A DNA stretch of 64,000 nucleotides from Locusta migratoria (GCA_026315105.1 CM048755.1:763487301-763551300); one strand, 5' to 3'. Counted from the first letter of the stretch, positions 1 through 10,907 are shown. Notes: generated by a model not told the origin, from the letters alone. Numbers and translations: made by a program.

Positions 1-992
1 CTGCAACGGTTTGTGCTCCACTGTTACTTGGAGGAGAGAGAGTATAAAGAAACCACAATCATGTCGCTGCAAATTTCTTTGCAGCACTAGTCAGGAAAAC
101 GTGAAAATAGTTAAATATATGCGTACTAGGAACGGATATTTCAACAGTCCACTTAATACAATAGAATACACGACGGAATCGATATACCTGACTTGAAGTG
201 AGAAATTGTGCTGGATATTTGACATGAATGTGCGGAGGTTTTCTAGATCTTATGTACGGTGTGTATCAAGTATAAAGAAATTTCAACACAGTTTCATTTG
301 AGAGAAAACGTGTCACAATTTGCAACTGACAGGCGGCTCTAGACATCATGTCACAAAGAGGGCTGTCCACGCCCGCCGGAAGTTCTAGTCCTCCCTCGGC
401 CACAGGTTAGCGATGGCGGTTTTTCATCCACAGATTAAACTTACTGTAAAAACCGCTCAATGTAACCGGTTTTAAGTTTCTTATTGCTATTGTTTCTAGA
501 ACACGTATAAAAGTCAAAAATTGAAAATTTTGAAGAATTCTTAAAACCTTTGCATTAAACTTTTCTTCAAGATATTTAGAATCAAAATACCTGGTAAAGT
601 AGAAAAGTGTCGCTTTTATTGAACAGTAATGCGGGGTTGAATACCGGTTTTCTCGTAATGATTCTGAATCTCGGTTGAAAAATCTTATTGTAATCAAGAA
701 TCACAAAACTATATGAGCATTGCGAATAGTCAGTACAAAAGGGTAAAAGCGGAGGTTGGTGAATTCTGTCTTTCGTGATAAGTTTGGCTATTCCGGGGGC
801 CACAAACAGATACAGGCATATAATGGACACAGGCAGCAGAACATCTATTTTCTTTTTAAAGTTTTAACTTATGTGAGCTGGAGGTAACAACACTCTGTTC
901 TTGATGATCCAATAATAAAAACAGTCAAGGTAGGTCATTTATTAAAATGGCCGCTTTCGGCACATTTACTCGATGATCGTCATAAACTCGTA
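1..992. other. No recognisable gene
   Basis: AT-rich sequence with short open frames only. I see no transposase, reverse-transcriptase, zinc-knuckle or splice-supported coding pattern on either strand. Confidence 0.5.
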
Positions 993-1005
993 ATTTTAAT
1001 AAATG

Positions 1006-1198
1006 TTTAATTTTTTTTAATCTATGTGACCTCTTTGGTCATCAGTCCAGACTTACAAACGACTTAAACTAAGTTAAACTGACCTAAGGGAAACACAGAC
1101 ACCCATGCCTGAGGGAGTACTCGAACCTCCGACGGCGAGCAACACCGCACGCTCCACAGCAAGACGCCTTAGACCGCTCGACCACTCCACATGGGGTC
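1006..1198 (-). mobile_element. SINE, head type B, full length
   Basis: A tRNA-derived SINE read right to left. The tRNA-like head, with a class II (Leu/Ser-like) look, lies at the right end, and the common SINE body ending in a T-rich tail lies at the left. It is flanked by a perfect 13-bp target-site duplication (attttaataaatg) at 993-1005 and 1199-1211, which fixes both ends. The head is somewhat diverged from the fresher B copies at 2.5 and 33.2 kb. SINEs of this kind are non-coding and are mobilised by LINE machinery; which LINE is not evident here. Confidence 0.88.
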
Positions 1199-1211
1199 AT
1201 TTTAATAAATG

Positions 1212-1820
1212 AGATTTTTGCGTATATGATTATTTTTACTACTTGTTTTTTTCTGTTTATATTATAATAATGAACGAATATCTAAGTTTGTAATTTATTA
1301 TTGTTTTCAACATTTTAAGACTAGTGGAGCACTTTGTAAAGTACTGCCAGGCTCTGTATGATGCCATTTAAAACACAACCTACGTTCGGCGCCGACAGCG
1401 AGGTACTGCCCTATGAACAGACGGAGGCAAGTATTGCACATTGCATGTGCATACGCCTGCGCAATAGGCCACGCCACAGGGTCTCAATGCCTCAACAACA
1501 GTTGTATTAATTGTTAAGCCTTGCGTTTGTTTCTCGTTTCTAACTCGGGTGTTTTTAAATTACTGCTGGTCGCATTTCCTAGTTTCTGCGATGACCTAAT
1601 ATTTCACAGCAGGGGCAATTTCAGGGATAAATGTCACTAGGTGTGTCATTATTAAGAAAGCAAAAAACAAAAATCAGACAGAACCACTACTACAGAAAGT
1701 GGCTGGACCAGTGTATTTATAAAGTTATTGATGATAACTGAAAACCGGTTTTAACGAACACCGATTATTTTTGAAAAAATACTGCCATTGGTCTTAACCG
1801 GCGAGTTTTTTCCCTCAATA
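1212..1820. other. No recognisable gene
   Basis: Nothing supportable beyond short open frames. Confidence 0.4.
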
Positions 1821-1910
1821 GGATGATGTTTGTCTTGTTCTTAAGTTAAGTTCAAGTAGTTTGTATGCCTAGGCATTGATGACCACGGTACATAGATTTA
1901 CAAACATTTA
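1821..1910 (+). mobile_element. SINE 3' fragment
   Basis: This matches the shared SINE body: the aagtagtttgta segment, the 'gactgatgaccacg' segment in altered form, and the ending atttacaaacattt. The tRNA-like head is absent, so this is a 5'-truncated or eroded copy. No clear target-site duplication is visible. Confidence 0.7.
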
Positions 1911-2075
1911 TTTGTCTCTCTACCTCCTCCCTCTCTGTTCATCTCCTCATCCCTGTCTCTGTTCGTTTCCTGCTACTTCTTTGTCTACGAATCTCCACTT
2001 TCCCAATTAGAAATAGTGTTGCATTTTTAGTTGCTTCTATAAGCACTGTATAACATCTCTATGTGAACGAAGCTG

Positions 2076-2250
2076 TAGTGGACTGCGATGTACCGAACGG
2101 GGGGCCGCACCACTGGTGGGCTGCTCGCTGTTGGAGCTTCGAGTGCACGGCTGTGTCTCTTGTCCTTAGCTTCGTTTCACTTAGTTTAAGTAGTTTGTAA
2201 ACCTAGGGACTAATAACCAAACAAGTCCCATACATTCATTTACAACCATG

Positions 2251-2254
<4 letters not shown>
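2076..2254 (+). mobile_element. Diverged SINE ending at a poly-T tract
   Basis: A degraded head (gctgctcgctg followed by a B-box-like gcttcgagt) is followed by the recognisable body: ttgtccttag, cacttagtttaagtagtttgtaa and agggactaataacc. The copy ends directly at a long T run. It is strongly diverged from the other copies, so it is an old insertion; its left boundary is approximate. Confidence 0.65.

Positions 2255-2309
<55 letters not shown>
2255..2309. repeat. Poly-T tract, 55 nt
   Basis: An uninterrupted T homopolymer directly after the 3' end of a diverged SINE. It could be a slippage-expanded SINE tail or the reverse-complement poly-A of a minus-strand retrocopy. Its length may be affected by sequencing or assembly. 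Confidence 0.8.
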
Positions 2310-2466
2310 CATGAGTTCCTTAAATCACTTAAGGCAAATGATGGGCTGGTTCATTTTAGAGGTCACGATCGATTTACATCCCCATCCTCACCAAAAAATC
2401 TGAATGTAAGCTCCGTATCTAATGACCACGGTTTCGAATGGACGTTAAGCACTAAGCATACAAGAA
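2310..2466 (+). repeat. Diverged dispersed-repeat fragment, family not named
   Basis: The stretch around 'ggctggttcattttagaggtcacgatcg' (written here only by its start at 2343) up to 'gacgttaagcact' resembles a very common untranslated repeat of insect genomes that I recognise only by pattern. No coding signal is present. The family assignment rests on memory and would need a repeat-library search. Confidence 0.35.
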
Positions 2467-2477
2467 CCAAATACGTA

Positions 2478-2677
2478 CCCGCGATGGAGTAGCCGAGCGG
2501 TCTAAAGCACCTCGCTGCGGAGCGAGCGGTTGCTCGCCGTGGAGGTTCGAGTCCTTCCTGGGGCATGGGTGTGTGTGTTTGTCCTTAGGTTAGTTTACCT
2601 AGGTTTAAGTAGTTTGTAAGCTACGGACTGATGACCACGCAGTTTGGTCCGATAGATTTACAGACATTTGAACATTT
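2478..2677 (+). mobile_element. SINE, head type B, full length
   Basis: A well-preserved tRNA-derived SINE. The class II tRNA-like head occupies about 2478-2565, the common body follows, and the copy ends in gaacattt. It is bounded by an 11-bp perfect target-site duplication (ccaaatacgta) at 2467-2477 and 2678-2688. Close similarity to copies at 31.9, 33.2, 38.2 and 57.4 kb makes it a good reference for type B. Confidence 0.92.
2490..2554 (+). promoter_or_regulatory. Pol III type 2 internal promoter (A and B boxes) of SINE B
   Basis: The A-box-like tagccgagcgg is at 2490-2500 and the B box ggttcgagtcc at 2544-2554. Both are close to the tRNA consensus, and their spacing is long because of the extra-arm-type head. 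The sequence elements are visible; transcription is inferred from known tRNA-derived SINEs. Confidence 0.75.
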
Positions 2678-2997
2678 CCAAATACGTAATATATGAGATT
2701 GACCCTTAATTCGTGAACTTTTCGCTTCAAAAATATCGACGATTGCGGTACACCCAGTTTATCTTCCTTAATGATCAGGGCTTCCCACTGAAAGAAATTT
2801 TGCTTAATTCCGTTGTTATTTTTTGAGGTTGAAGAAAGTTACGTTCGTGACGAACCAATTATTGCGAAATAGCATTGAGAATCTGACGTATTCCCAGATA
2901 ATTGCATTTTATCTAACATGTACTCAAACTTTTAATTCCGAGGAGAAATTTTTCCGTTCAGTCTCAAAAGTATCCATAATTCGAATGAGTAATATAT

Positions 2998-3181
2998 AGT
3001 TGTTTGTAAATCTATGGCGCTTAACTAATGAGGTTATCAGTCCCCAGGCTTATAAAATACTTAAAAAAACCTAAGGACAACACACACACCCATGCTCGAG
3101 GAGGGACTGGAACCTTCGACGGGGAGCAAATGCGCGCTCTGCAGCAAGAAGCCTTAGAGCGTTCGCCCATTCCACCGCGGC
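2998..3181 (-). mobile_element. SINE, head type B, full length
   Basis: Reverse-oriented copy with the tRNA-like head at the right (about 3100-3181). A perfect 10-bp target-site duplication (agtaatatat) lies at 2988-2997 and 3182-3191. The head and body carry many substitutions compared with the 2.5-kb copy. Confidence 0.87.
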
Positions 3182-3552
3182 AGTAATATATGGTTTTGCT
3201 ATACTTTTTCTGCTTTCTTGTAGAGGGGTTGCGTATGGGACACAATAATATTGTATTTGTGACACACAACTACAAGAGTTGATGACGGTAAACACAGTAC
3301 CTAACCCGTAAATTGCGCCAAAGGCTTCCTACAACAGGTGATGAATACGTATCTACTCGTATCGATCTTTAAGAAAATTAGAAACACCGTGAACGTTCAC
3401 CGTGCCTTTTGTGGTACTTAAACCATTGCGCTAAGAGATAAAAAGAGACGTCGAAGATTACTGAGGCGAGTAGACTGCCAACAACATCCCATCTCACGGC
3501 AGACGGGAGGGAGATATTGTGTAATCCTTTTAGTTCGTAAGCTTCGCAACAA

Positions 3553-3745
3553 AAAAATGTTCAAATGTTTGTTAAGCTTAAGGGACTTAACTACGGGGTC
3601 ATCAGTCCCTAAACTTACAAACTACTTATGAACTACCTACAACTAAGGACGGCACAAATATCCATGCCCGAGGGGGGATTCGAACCCCCGACCGTAGTGG
3701 CCGTGCAGACCGTGACTGAAGCGCCTCAGTCCCCTCGGCCACCGC
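3553..3745 (-). mobile_element. SINE, head type A, full length
   Basis: Reverse-oriented SINE with the second head type, whose B-box region reads ggttcgaatcccc on the minus strand. It shares the 3' body with type B. Both ends are defined by a 12-bp perfect target-site duplication (gcttcgcaacaa) at 3541-3552 and 3746-3757. The head abuts the right duplication, so this copy is essentially complete. Confidence 0.92.
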
Positions 3746-3789
3746 GCTTCGCAACAAGCTGTGTATCGATTCTTTACTTACAACTAAAC

Positions 3790-4075
3790 GAATGTCGGCC
3801 CGGTGGTATCGGGATAAAGCACACGACTGGAAACAATAGGGTCGCGAGTTCTAAACCCACTCAGATCTGGGAACTTTTTAAGCCTGTGTTTTAGCACAGC
3901 CTTCACCTCACAAAGATGTAAGGAGTCGCCGGAAACAACACGTGGTTCAGATTCTACGTTTACCCGGTTGGATGACTGGGGTAGGATAGGGACATGCAAG
4001 TCGCCGAAGTTGCATCCTATTGAAAGACTTGCACCATGTCAATGAGCCATATGAAATTATTATTATTATTACTAA
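3790..4075 (+). mobile_element. Third tRNA-derived SINE type, (ATT)n tail
   Basis: The tRNA-like head has an A-box-like gtggtatcgggataaag and a B-box-like gcgagttctaaaccc, and is followed by a long unrelated body. That body includes gtcgccggaaacaac, acccggttggatgac and gtcgccgaagttgcatcc. It ends at gccatatgaa followed by an att trinucleotide run. Neither body nor tail matches SINE types A and B, so this is a separate lineage with a microsatellite-like 3' end. Confidence 0.6.
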
Positions 4076-4081
4076 ATACAT

Positions 4082-4652
4082 TACAGAGAGAGTTCCTGAT
4101 GAAAATAAAAAAGAGAAGACGTGGCATGACTTGATGAAGGGAACAGAATATTTCCTACACTGAACTGGAGGTAGAGTAAAGTAAAAGTAGTAACATTTTC
4201 TAAGAGAGAACCGAATGTCTTTTGTACGCAGCTCAAGGTTTTGAGCAGTATTTCCTGATTTGTGAAAGTGATTATTTTCCATTATTGCCTTTCAGTGGGT
4301 AAAATAGGAAAGTACAACATTATTCATGTCCCGTGGCCTAAAATTATAAAAAATACTTAAGTATATATGTACACAGCAAAAAACATAAATGATAAATGAT
4401 TATCGAATATTAGCATGACAGTGCACTGGTTCACCAACATCTGTTACGTACTTGTTCCTTAGAACTTGTTCCTTAGATCGTATTTAAGCTAAATGTTGTG
4501 TTATGGAATGTGACAACAGAAAATACATATTGGGATGTAGCACGCTGCAGTAGTAGACAGGTACTTGTTTACTACTGATGGTCATCTGTTTGGCGCACAG
4601 CCGGAGGCCTAGCCAGTCCTCCGGAATATCTCACAACTCTTCCGTAACTGCG

Positions 4653-4655
<3 letters not shown>
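4082..4655. other. No recognisable gene
   Basis: AT-rich sequence; I see no coding or repeat signal that I can name. Confidence 0.4.
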
Positions 4656-4726
<71 letters not shown>

Positions 4727-4797
4727 AGAGCTAGCCACTATGGGCTGCACGCCTGCACGGAGGGAGGCATCAGACTGGCCAGTGAGTAGCTCTTTCT
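4656..4797. repeat. 67-nt poly-T plus imperfect hairpin
   Basis: An uninterrupted T run covers 4656-4722. It is followed at once by agaaagagctagccact (4723-4739) and, after a 41-nt loop, by its near-complement agtgagtagctctttct (4781-4797), with 15 of 17 positions paired. A short (TA)n run follows at about 4799-4817. The block could be the 3' end of a minus-strand retrocopy or a small foldback element. Confidence 0.6.
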
Positions 4798-5015
4798 AAT
4801 ATATATATATATATATACATTTAATTTTGTGACGTAAGCTTTACAGTTGAGTTATAACTTTTATTATGTGACTTGTTTTAATTTATATTTTCTGATGTAG
4901 GCAATCATAGTTATTGCCAAAGCCAGGTTAAAGAGTTTTTTTGTTTAATTTTTGCGACCGAGGGCTGCATTTTTATCCTCTGACGTTGTAACGGTCGCTG
5001 ACAATAGCAGCTGTG

Positions 5016-5017
<2 letters not shown>

Positions 5018-5048
<31 letters not shown>
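5018..5048. repeat. Poly-A tract, 31 nt
   Basis: An A homopolymer about 295 bp to the right of the poly-T run at 4656, giving an outward T...A bracket. No open frame lies between them. Confidence 0.8.
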
Positions 5049-5050
<2 letters not shown>

Positions 5051-5334
5051 AAAGCTTTTTAGTTGGATTATAAACAACAGGAAAGCTCTTACAATGCCTA
5101 CTGCTGTACCTGCGACTGTCGTTTTTATAAATACGTAGAAGTGATGTAATGAGAGGTATGAGGCGTGTAATTAATACTGGCACGCATCAAACGCAACCTA
5201 AAGTTATAGATATATCGTCATTTAGTGCAACTCTGTATGCTACACTTAGGGCCAGTGCAATTCACTTTCTTTAGTTTAATTGCAGACCGTGGTTTAGCAG
5301 TTCGGGTTAATGAACATTAACCAGAACGTATTTT

Positions 5335-5764
5335 ACCAGGGTGTCTTAATTCGCAAGTTTCTAAACAGACTTACTTCGACAGAACAAAAGCAGCTAGAAT
5401 CGTAGTAATGTTATGGTCAAAGAAAATTTAATGAAACAAATTGAAAGGCTTAAAAGAAATAAATTTAATCACTTAGTTAATGAATTAATAGACCAATGAT
5501 ATATAAAAATTTTTTAGTCTGGGAGTACGACTTCCGAGTGAAGAAACTGTAATAACTGATGCCTTTCTAGGACTGATTCCATTTACTGATGCTATTAGTG
5601 ATACATCAGGAGATTGTCAAGCCCTTCTGTGAGAGTAATATTCCTTACAAAAAGCATGGGATTCGGTTCGCAGAGGACAGAGTGAACACAATGTTATGGG
5701 CCAAACATTACTCACCCATTCCTTTTAAGCAAGATATTTTAGAGCTAAACGCACACGAAGAATA
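5335..5764 (+). pseudogene. hAT-like transposase relic
   Basis: Several pieces in different frames read like the central part of an hAT-type transposase of the kind domesticated in SCAND3/FAM200 proteins. The pieces are a segment with RTKAA (about 5380), one with EETVITDAFLGLIPF (about 5539-5583), and one starting NIPYKKHGIRFAEDRVNTM (about 5640-5695). In the family, the NIP...GF..D block surrounds a catalytic Asp. Stops and frameshifts separate the pieces. No terminal repeats or 8-bp target duplication were found, so the element's ends are unknown. The assignment is by residue pattern only. Confidence 0.45.
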
Positions 5765-7637
5765 AGTTTTCACTAAAACATATGTACCCTACTGAATGAA
5801 TAAGCGACGGACGCAAAAGTTTTCAGACAACATACATGACGATGAGAAATGTTCAATTTAAAATGTCTAACGATCCTGCAAATTTCAAGTCGATTTAGCG
5901 TCATCAACCGAAATGGCCCATTTCTCGAGAGCTGGGAGATAGTGAGCTTACATTTGTTTCAGTCCTTCATATTTGTTCATACACAGTGGACCTTTCAAAA
6001 ATGAACCGATTTGATGGGCCTTGTTTGACTTCCTTCTCTTCCAGTGAATAGCTCACCTGCAGTACCCCTGTCCGCCCTCTGTTAGAGAGTTGCTGCACGT
6101 TGTAGCAATCTGATCACATACAACTGATGGAGGACGTCAACAACTTTCAAACAAGAACAGCACGTTTTTGAGTCAAAGCGGAGAGTTTTACCGAAAGGAT
6201 ACAAAATTTGGGTTGTAAATCATTAAAACGAAGGTGTTTGTGGTCGCGGCGAAAACTAATGACGAAATTTCAATCACCATTTTCTTCCTCCTAATGCAAA
6301 AATAATATGTTGTTGCCCAAGTAAATGAAACGACCATCATAACAAAATAACAACAGAGTTCTACGTATATATTTAAGTGTACGTATTTCCTACTATCAGA
6401 GAGTGGAACGCTAGAAAAATAATGCGAATGTGATTGTATGCTCCCTCTGGCAGGTATTCAAGTGGGACAGCATAGCAGAGCAGAGCAGAGCATTTTCGGA
6501 AAATTATATTTGGATTCCCAGTTGCTTTAAGAGTTATTCAAAAGCTGTACGTATGTGAACCCCATAAATAACTAATAAACTCAATTTATTTGTACTTACT
6601 AATTTGGCCTACGTGAGAACGTCAATAAATCAATATATGCAAAATATCGTAACTTTCTGACTTAATTATCTCCAAATTTTGGAATTATGCTGATAAGAAA
6701 CGTAGTAAAACTTAAAACTTATTATCAGATTAAATAAATATAATTCTCCAGTTTAAGATTACATTAACGTGTACCCCTGAGAACTTAGACGTACTATACT
6801 CTATACTGTTTTTTACTTTGGTAATGGGAAAACTGGGATATCTGCTAAACATCTTGCTAACCAGGTAAGGTTCTTTTAACTCTCCTGTTTCCACACATCT
6901 TAGGAAATTTCAAGGGCAAACGTTTTTACTCTAAAGAATAACCCCCCCCCCCCACCCACCTCCACATTGGAGGGTTATATATACCTTCCAGAACCCTGAG
7001 AGAAAACTAAAATAGAAAAGAGCAAGACAAGTGCTGCTGGTGTTACGTTTATTTACCAACATAAATGACTGTATTTTCACTTATTGGGTTTACTGTCATT
7101 GTCCTCTGAACTTCTCAACATATCCAGCATTTTGTAAAATCCGGTACAATTAGGTTTACTCAAACGGCAAAGTGATTTGCTGTCTTTCTATCAAAATACT
7201 TTTACCCATCATGCAGACGTGTTACACATTAACGAGTAGAAGGCTCCTTCGGAACTACTTTTCACTAGGAGACCTCTAACCCAGTAACTATATCATTATC
7301 ATTCCTTCTTTTCTAGCGTTCAATAAAATGCGTGAGTTACTACCTCAAGTAACTGAGCAGTCTATATTACGTTGAAACAGATAATTCGCCAAGAAATACA
7401 GGGAGTAACTGCACTAGCAGGCTTGCACCCCAGACGGTTATACAAATTGTGTCACAGGTAATAAGAAACAGTAGATAAAATGACATGCAGCATGTTGTGC
7501 AACATGTGCCTCGAAATTGTCTCAGTGGAAACGTAGGAGTTAGTTTGAGTAGCGTGTGAATGTAAGATCCGATTATATCAGTGTGATGGTAGGGCTTTTG
7601 AGGAAGTGGTAAGGTACTGAGCCTTAATTAACTACCA
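5765..7637. other. No recognisable gene
   Basis: About 1.9 kb of AT-rich sequence with only short frames. It contains a small cagag repeat near 6475-6490 and a C run near 6942-6954. Nothing else is supportable. Confidence 0.4.
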
Positions 7638-8093
7638 TCCTCTAATACATAAAGCAGAGTTTCCATATGTTTGTACGTGTTGCATACAAATCTACAGTTT
7701 TGTTCCAATCTTTATGAAATTTTGTACACGTAAGCTTCATTCACTCCATGAGGACGGTCGCCGTAAGTGTAAGAATCACGCACGATACATAGTTCACGAG
7801 ATATGACGTCATAAACAATGAGATGCGCGAAAAACTGCTGCATTTTTCAACAATGCTGCTCATTTTCTCCTAAACCATTGGACCGATTTCAACCAAACTT
7901 GGTACACACATTCCTTACCGTGAGGCGAGACTTTCGAAATACACTGTTTGAGAATGAGAGTACTTAGCGACTTGCAACAAACATTAAACATAATTTCAAA
8001 CCTATATTAAACTTTTCCTCGCTGGCAACCATAGTAAAATAATGAAAGGAAAAACGTTTCTCGCTTACTACTTTTCCGCTGTTTATGGAGTGA

Positions 8094-8294
8094 GCCGGCC
8101 GCGGTGGCCGAGGTGACTGAGGCGCTCCAGTCACGGTCAGCACGGCCACTACGGTCGGGGGTTCGAATCCCCCCTCGGGCATGGATATTTGTGCCGTCCT
8201 AGTTTGTAAGTAGTTCATAAGTAGTTTGTAAGTTTAGGGACTGATGACCCCGTAGTTAAGTCCCATAAGCTTTACAAACATTTGAACATTTTTC
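8094..8294 (+). mobile_element. SINE, head type A, full length
   Basis: A near-perfect type A copy inserted into the Helitron-like element, with a 12-bp target-site duplication (tttatggagtga) at 8082-8093 and 8295-8306. The order of events is therefore Helitron first, SINE later. Confidence 0.93.
8105..8170 (+). promoter_or_regulatory. Pol III internal promoter of SINE A
   Basis: The A-box-like tggccgaggtg is at 8105-8115 and the consensus B box ggttcgaatcc at 8160-8170. Function is inferred from tRNA-derived SINEs in general. Confidence 0.75.
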
Positions 8295-8710
8295 TTTATG
8301 GAGTGAAACTACGGCTCTCGGTATGACGTTACAATTTATAATTTCTACACTACAAATTGTAGCCGCAGGAAATTTTACAAACAGTATACACGCATATATT
8401 TGAGTGTATATTCTAAACTGTATCACAGTACAACACGCAATTCATGAGATACGAGCACATGGACAGTAACGTTCATGGAAAACGGCCCACCACGCACCAA
8501 TTTTTAATCTATTTCTTCTTTACTACTAATTGTATTCGCAAGAGACTTTACAGACATACAGCCCTTATACAAATGAATATATACCTGAAAAATGGCAGGA
8601 ATAAATAAATAAATACCCGGGCAACGCCGGGTTGTCAGCTAGTTCAATATAATAATTTATTACAACAGTTATTTAAAAATAGATGGATCTTGATTTATCC
8701 TCAAAATATA

Positions 8711-9652
8711 CAGGGTGTTACAAAAAGCTACGGCCAAACTTTCAGGAAACATTTCTTACACACAAAGAAAGAAAATATGTTATGTGAACATGTGTCCGGA
8801 AACGCTTAATTTCCATGTTAGAGCTCATTTTACACTGAAATGAGGAGTGACACATTGTTGAATGAACCATTCGTAGAAGTGTACCCGTGAAGGCCAATCA
8901 GCTGCTGATAGTGCCTGTACACGCTGTACATGGTACGGAAACAACTGGTTCTCCCGTAGCACTCTCCATACAGTGACGTGGTCAACGTTACCTTGTACAG
9001 CAGCAACTTCTCTGACGCTGACATTACGGTTATCGTCAACTGCACGAAGAATTGCCTCGTCCATTGCAGGTGTCCTCGTCGTTCTAGGTCTTCCCCAGTC
9101 GCGAGTCATAGGCTGGAATGTTCCGTGCTCGTTAAGACGCCGATCAATTGCTTCGAACGTCTTCCTGTTGGAACACCTTCGTTCTGGAAATCTTTCTCGA
9201 TACAAACGTACCGCGCCACGGCTATTGCCCCGTGCTAATCCATACACCAAATGGGCATCTGCCAACTCCGCATTTGTAAACATTGCACTAACTGTAGAAC
9301 CACGATCGTGATGAACACTAGCCAGTTGATGCTACGTACTGATGTGTTTGATGTTAGTACTGTAGAGCAATGAGTCGCATGTCAATACAAGTACTGAAGT
9401 CAACATTACCTTCCTTCAATTGGGCCAACTGGCGGTGAATCAAGGAAGTACAGTACATACTAACGAAACAATTGGGTATTTTGACAATTGTCTGCACGAA
9501 TTATTTCAATTTAATTTTAAAGAGAAATACTAAAATGAGCTCTAACATGGAAGTTAAGCGTTTCCGGACACAAGTCCACATAACATTTTTTCTTTCTTTG
9601 TGTGTGAGGAATGTTTCCTGAAAGTTTGGCCGTACCTTTCTGTAACACCCTG
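8711..9652 (-). mobile_element. 942-bp Tc1/mariner-type element with 122-bp TIRs
   Basis: Terminal inverted repeats lie at 8711-8832 and 9531-9652 and start cagggtgttaca. They are flanked by TA at 8709-8710 and 9653-9654, the Tc1/mariner target duplication. The two arms differ at about eight positions by eye. The interior carries one minus-strand frame encoding only the N-terminal, DNA-binding part of a transposase. It is therefore a non-autonomous, internally deleted element that still encodes a protein. Confidence 0.88.
8825..9283 (-). CDS. Truncated mariner-type transposase, N-terminal helix-turn-helix part
   Basis: An open frame of 152 codons starts with MFTNAELADAHLVYG and continues with a RLYRERFPERR segment and a GRPRTTRTPAMDEAILRAV segment. 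The pattern matches the N-terminal DUF4817/helix-turn-helix region seen in one insect branch of the IS630-Tc1-mariner superfamily. Family transposases run to roughly 350 residues with a DDE/D catalytic domain; here the frame ends in the left inverted repeat (last codons at 8825) and no catalytic Asp motif follows. It may bind transposon ends without cutting them. The frame is intact, with no internal stop. Expression is unknown. Confidence 0.75.
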   Translation of the reverse strand: MFTNAELADAHLVYGLARGNSRGAVRLYRERFPERRCSNRKTFEAIDRRLNEHGTFQPMTRDWGRPRTTRTPAMDEAILRAVDDNRNVSVREVAAVQGNVDHVTVWRVLRENQLFPYHVQRVQALSAADWPSRVHFYEWFIQQCVTPHFSVK

Positions 9653-9654
9653 TA

Positions 9655-10686
9655 TATAAACATAAATTTCTTAACAACAACAAACTATCACAAAACCTGC
9701 CAGTAACCAAACAGTCCAAAACTTCAGTTAAAATACTTACAGGCAGTAGTGTTTCATTAATAACAGAATTACTCAAACAAATAACATCTGTAACATTTGG
9801 TTAAACTAACCAGCGCTTCATGCAAGACTGTAAGGTGAATAAATCAGTGAAGGTTTTTTTTTCTTACAGAACCAAGTAAATATATTACAAATAACAACAT
9901 TAACAATTTACTCAACTTATGAGCCAGGCGCCCAGTAAAACACCAACAACGGAGACACAATTGAACAGCCTCCTGACGTATTCCTCTATCAACAGTGAAC
10001 CAATAAACTTTCTTTTTTACAATGAACAACAAACAACGCTTGGACAGAACACCTGAAACACAGAATCCGTTACCACATGCAACTGACATATATAATGTTA
10101 ACCACACTTATAGGTATATTACAATGAAAACACCAGATAAAACAATCATAATAAAACGTCACAAAGCAGGTTAACGTCACCGTGCGAACTCGGTAGTGGC
10201 TGTACATAGGGTTCAAATTATTTCTGTACCCGCTGTGCGAGGACAGTACAATAGGCACTAGCACAGACGACCTCTTCGAAACTTCTGTGACAAAAAGAGT
10301 AATGGATTGCAAATGCTCCATTCTCCAGCCAAAGTTTTGCACACACCACTATTCGCTGAGCTTTGGCTAGAGCCTTCAAGCCACGCACACCCCGGCACAG
10401 ACGTTCCATCGGCAAGTACTTCCACGCAGATCACAACTCTCAACGCATAGTTCGCCGAGCCCTCCGGACCTGTCGGCGCAGCCACACAGCCAGTCTCTCG
10501 ACCTCTGTAAGCCTCCATCCAATCGCCACGCCGCTCTTGACGCCCTCTGAATTCACTCTCGATCTGACCAGAGATATACAAGTCCAGCGAGTACCCTTGG
10601 TAACTATATCGGCAAGGAAGACCCGGCACGGCACACTTTAGCAGTTGGCCCCTAGGGGCAAATGTGAGGTACACAACTCGAATATT
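9655..10686. other. No recognised gene; GC-richer block near 10.3-10.7 kb
   Basis: No family was identified. From about 10340 to 10680 composition shifts to more G+C and several short frames overlap on both strands. This could be part of an LTR or an element leader, but there is no domain to support it. Confidence 0.35.
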
Positions 10687-10696
10687 GCTCCTCGTG

Positions 10697-10897
10697 CCGG
10701 CCGCGGTGGCCGAGAGGACTGAGGCGCTCCAGTCACGGTCTGCACGGCCACTACGGTCGGGGGTTCGAATCCCCCCTCGGGCATGGATATTTGTGCCGTC
10801 CTGAGTATTAGTTAGTTCGTGAGTAGTTTGTAAGTTTAGGGACTGATGACCCCGTAGTTAAGTCCCAAAAGCTCTACAAACATTTGAACATTTTTGA
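10697..10897 (+). mobile_element. SINE, head type A, full length
   Basis: A well-preserved type A copy with a 10-bp target-site duplication (gctcctcgtg) at 10687-10696 and 10898-10907. A consensus B box lies inside. Confidence 0.92.
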
Positions 10898-10907
10898 GCT
10901 CCTCGTG

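Larger units (their letters stand above)
7638..8642 (+). mobile_element. Non-autonomous Helitron-like element, split by a SINE
   Basis: The right end has the Helitron signature. A GC-rich hairpin (acccgg 8615-8620, ccgggt 8627-8632) is followed eight nucleotides later by CTAG (8639-8642) and then a T outside the element. The proposed left end is TCC at 7638 preceded by an A, as expected for insertion between A and T. The interior has no Rep/helicase coding; it is the untranslated, AT-rich sequence typical of short non-autonomous members. A SINE at 8094-8294 interrupts it. The left boundary is less certain than the right. Confidence 0.65.

Noticed and set aside
2250..2492. An open frame starting with a long run of Phe
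   Set aside because: It is only the translation of the poly-T tract followed by SINE sequence.
8094..8294. Candidate tRNA genes at this and other A/B-box sites
   Set aside because: Each sits at the 5' end of a repeated unit with the same downstream body and target-site duplications, and the acceptor arms do not pair properly; they are SINE heads.
9501..9776. Short minus-strand frame at the right end of the 942-bp element
   Set aside because: It crosses the inverted repeat and the TA flank, so it cannot be an element gene; no domain visible.
10258..10674. Minus-strand frame of 138 codons
   Set aside because: No recognisable motif, and it overlaps several equally long frames on both strands in a GC-richer block.
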